From assembly GCA_047619485.1 (NCBI GenBank), contig JBLHKE010000097.1, positions 1-14,888 on the forward strand: 14,888 nucleotides of DNA. Reading direction: 5' to 3'. Of this stretch, positions 14,410 through 14,888 are shown one piece after another; position 1 is the stretch's first letter; each line of letters opens with the position of its first letter. This stretch comes from JBLHKE01 sp047619485 (lineage in GTDB: Bacteria; Verrucomicrobiota; Verrucomicrobiia; Verrucomicrobiales; DEV007). The notes below the pieces were generated by a model that did not search any database, was not told the origin of the DNA, and was given only the letters and a program-made list of their open reading frames with translations. The position numbers and the translations under genes are program-made.

Positions 14410-14888
14410 AAAGTGCCCTCGCCGATTGGCGCAAGGCACGCGACTCCGAGGGCGTGCCAGCGGAGACGATCGAAGAACTCGAGAGCCACCTGCTCGAGAG
14501 CGCCGAGTCGCTACAGACAAGCGGCCTGAGTCAGCGCGAGGCATTTTTTACTGCCGCCGACCGCCTGGGCAATACTCAGGATCTCGCCTCGCCACCTCCC
14601 CCCCAGGCGATCGAGCCGCCCAAAGTCGTCAAACGCTCCGGTTGCATGATCGCACTCGGGATCACGTTGCTTGCGGCGGGCATCGGAATCTGCCTGGTTT
14701 CCCTGGCTCTGGCGCTCTGGTATTTCTCGGCTCCAAACTACGCCAGCCGCACCGTCATCCAAGTGTACCGCAGCGCCCAGGCGGCAAATGGGAAAAAAAC
14801 AATCTCCTACCAGACTTTCACCCAAACCCAGTTCGCCATCATCGAGAGCCGCAAGAACCTAACGAAAGTGATGTCCGAGACTGGACTG
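14385..14888 (+). CDS. HAAS-like/Wzz-like membrane protein, 5' part
   Basis: The frame opens at ATG 14385 inside padR and is open to the right edge, giving 168 residues without a stop. Residues 1-65 form an acidic helical domain (FKLESALADWRKARDSEGV, then TIEELESHLLESAESL, then LSQREAFFTAADRLGN). This helical pattern is that of HAAS/permease-prefix signalling domains that partner PadR regulators. A Pro-rich linker (70-80) and one membrane helix (about 87-114) follow. The part after it, YASRTVIQVYRSAQAANGKK, then FTQTQFAIIESRKNLTKVMSETGL in pieces, resembles the first periplasmic segment of Wzz/GumC chain-length regulators, including the typical TQF-II-SR-L-V pattern. No ribosome site is seen; translation is probably coupled to padR. 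The full architecture is outside the window. Confidence 0.7.
   Translation, partial: MEDQTFKLESALADWRKARDSEGVPAETIEELESHLLESAESLQTSGLSQREAFFTAADRLGNTQDLASPPPPQAIEPPKVVKRSGCMIALGITLLAAGIGICLVSLALALWYFSAPNYASRTVIQVYRSAQAANGKKTISYQTFTQTQFAIIESRKNLTKVMSETGL

Overview
The window is GC-rich, densely coded bacterial chromosome with 14 protein genes, two of them cut by the window edges. The gene flavour suggests a member of the Verrucomicrobiota or a related PVC-group bacterium: a DUF1080/LamG-like fold protein, a zwf-opcA pair, a family-4 glycosyltransferase with an N-terminal CGSC motif, a PadR gene followed by a HAAS-like membrane protein, and several genes with no visible Shine-Dalgarno site. This assignment is an inference; no rRNA or marker gene is present. 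I see no tRNA, rRNA, CRISPR array, insertion sequence or phage gene.

Layout, left to right: (1) the 3' end of a secreted-type beta-sandwich protein, convergent with a DUF1186/SEC-C protein across a small hairpin. (2) zwf and opcA, the oxidative pentose phosphate entry enzyme and its assembly/activator partner, tightly coupled on the + strand. (3) A gene-free stretch of about 230 bp with two strong hairpins and three CCTCC motifs. (4) A three-gene minus-strand operon (SGNH hydrolase, complete ketosynthase, active-site-less ketosynthase partner) divergent from an AMP-dependent acyl ligase. Together these look like a compact, incomplete fatty-acid or polyene-type pathway. (5) An uncharacterised acidic protein with an eight-unit 21-bp repeat tail, divergent from a GT4 glycosyltransferase. 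(6) cysK followed by a membrane-anchored TPR protein with a long Pro/Val/Thr tail, both on the minus strand. (7) A pterin carbinolamine dehydratase divergent from cysK. (8) At the right edge, a PadR repressor whose start codon overlaps a tandem palindromic operator and promoter, followed by an overlapping gene that joins a HAAS-like domain, one membrane helix and a Wzz/GumC-like start.

Most of the window is ordinary housekeeping sequence. The least ordinary parts are the PadR/HAAS-Wzz unit with its probably leaderless, self-repressed promoter, the ketosynthase mini-cluster, and the structured intergenic region after opcA.
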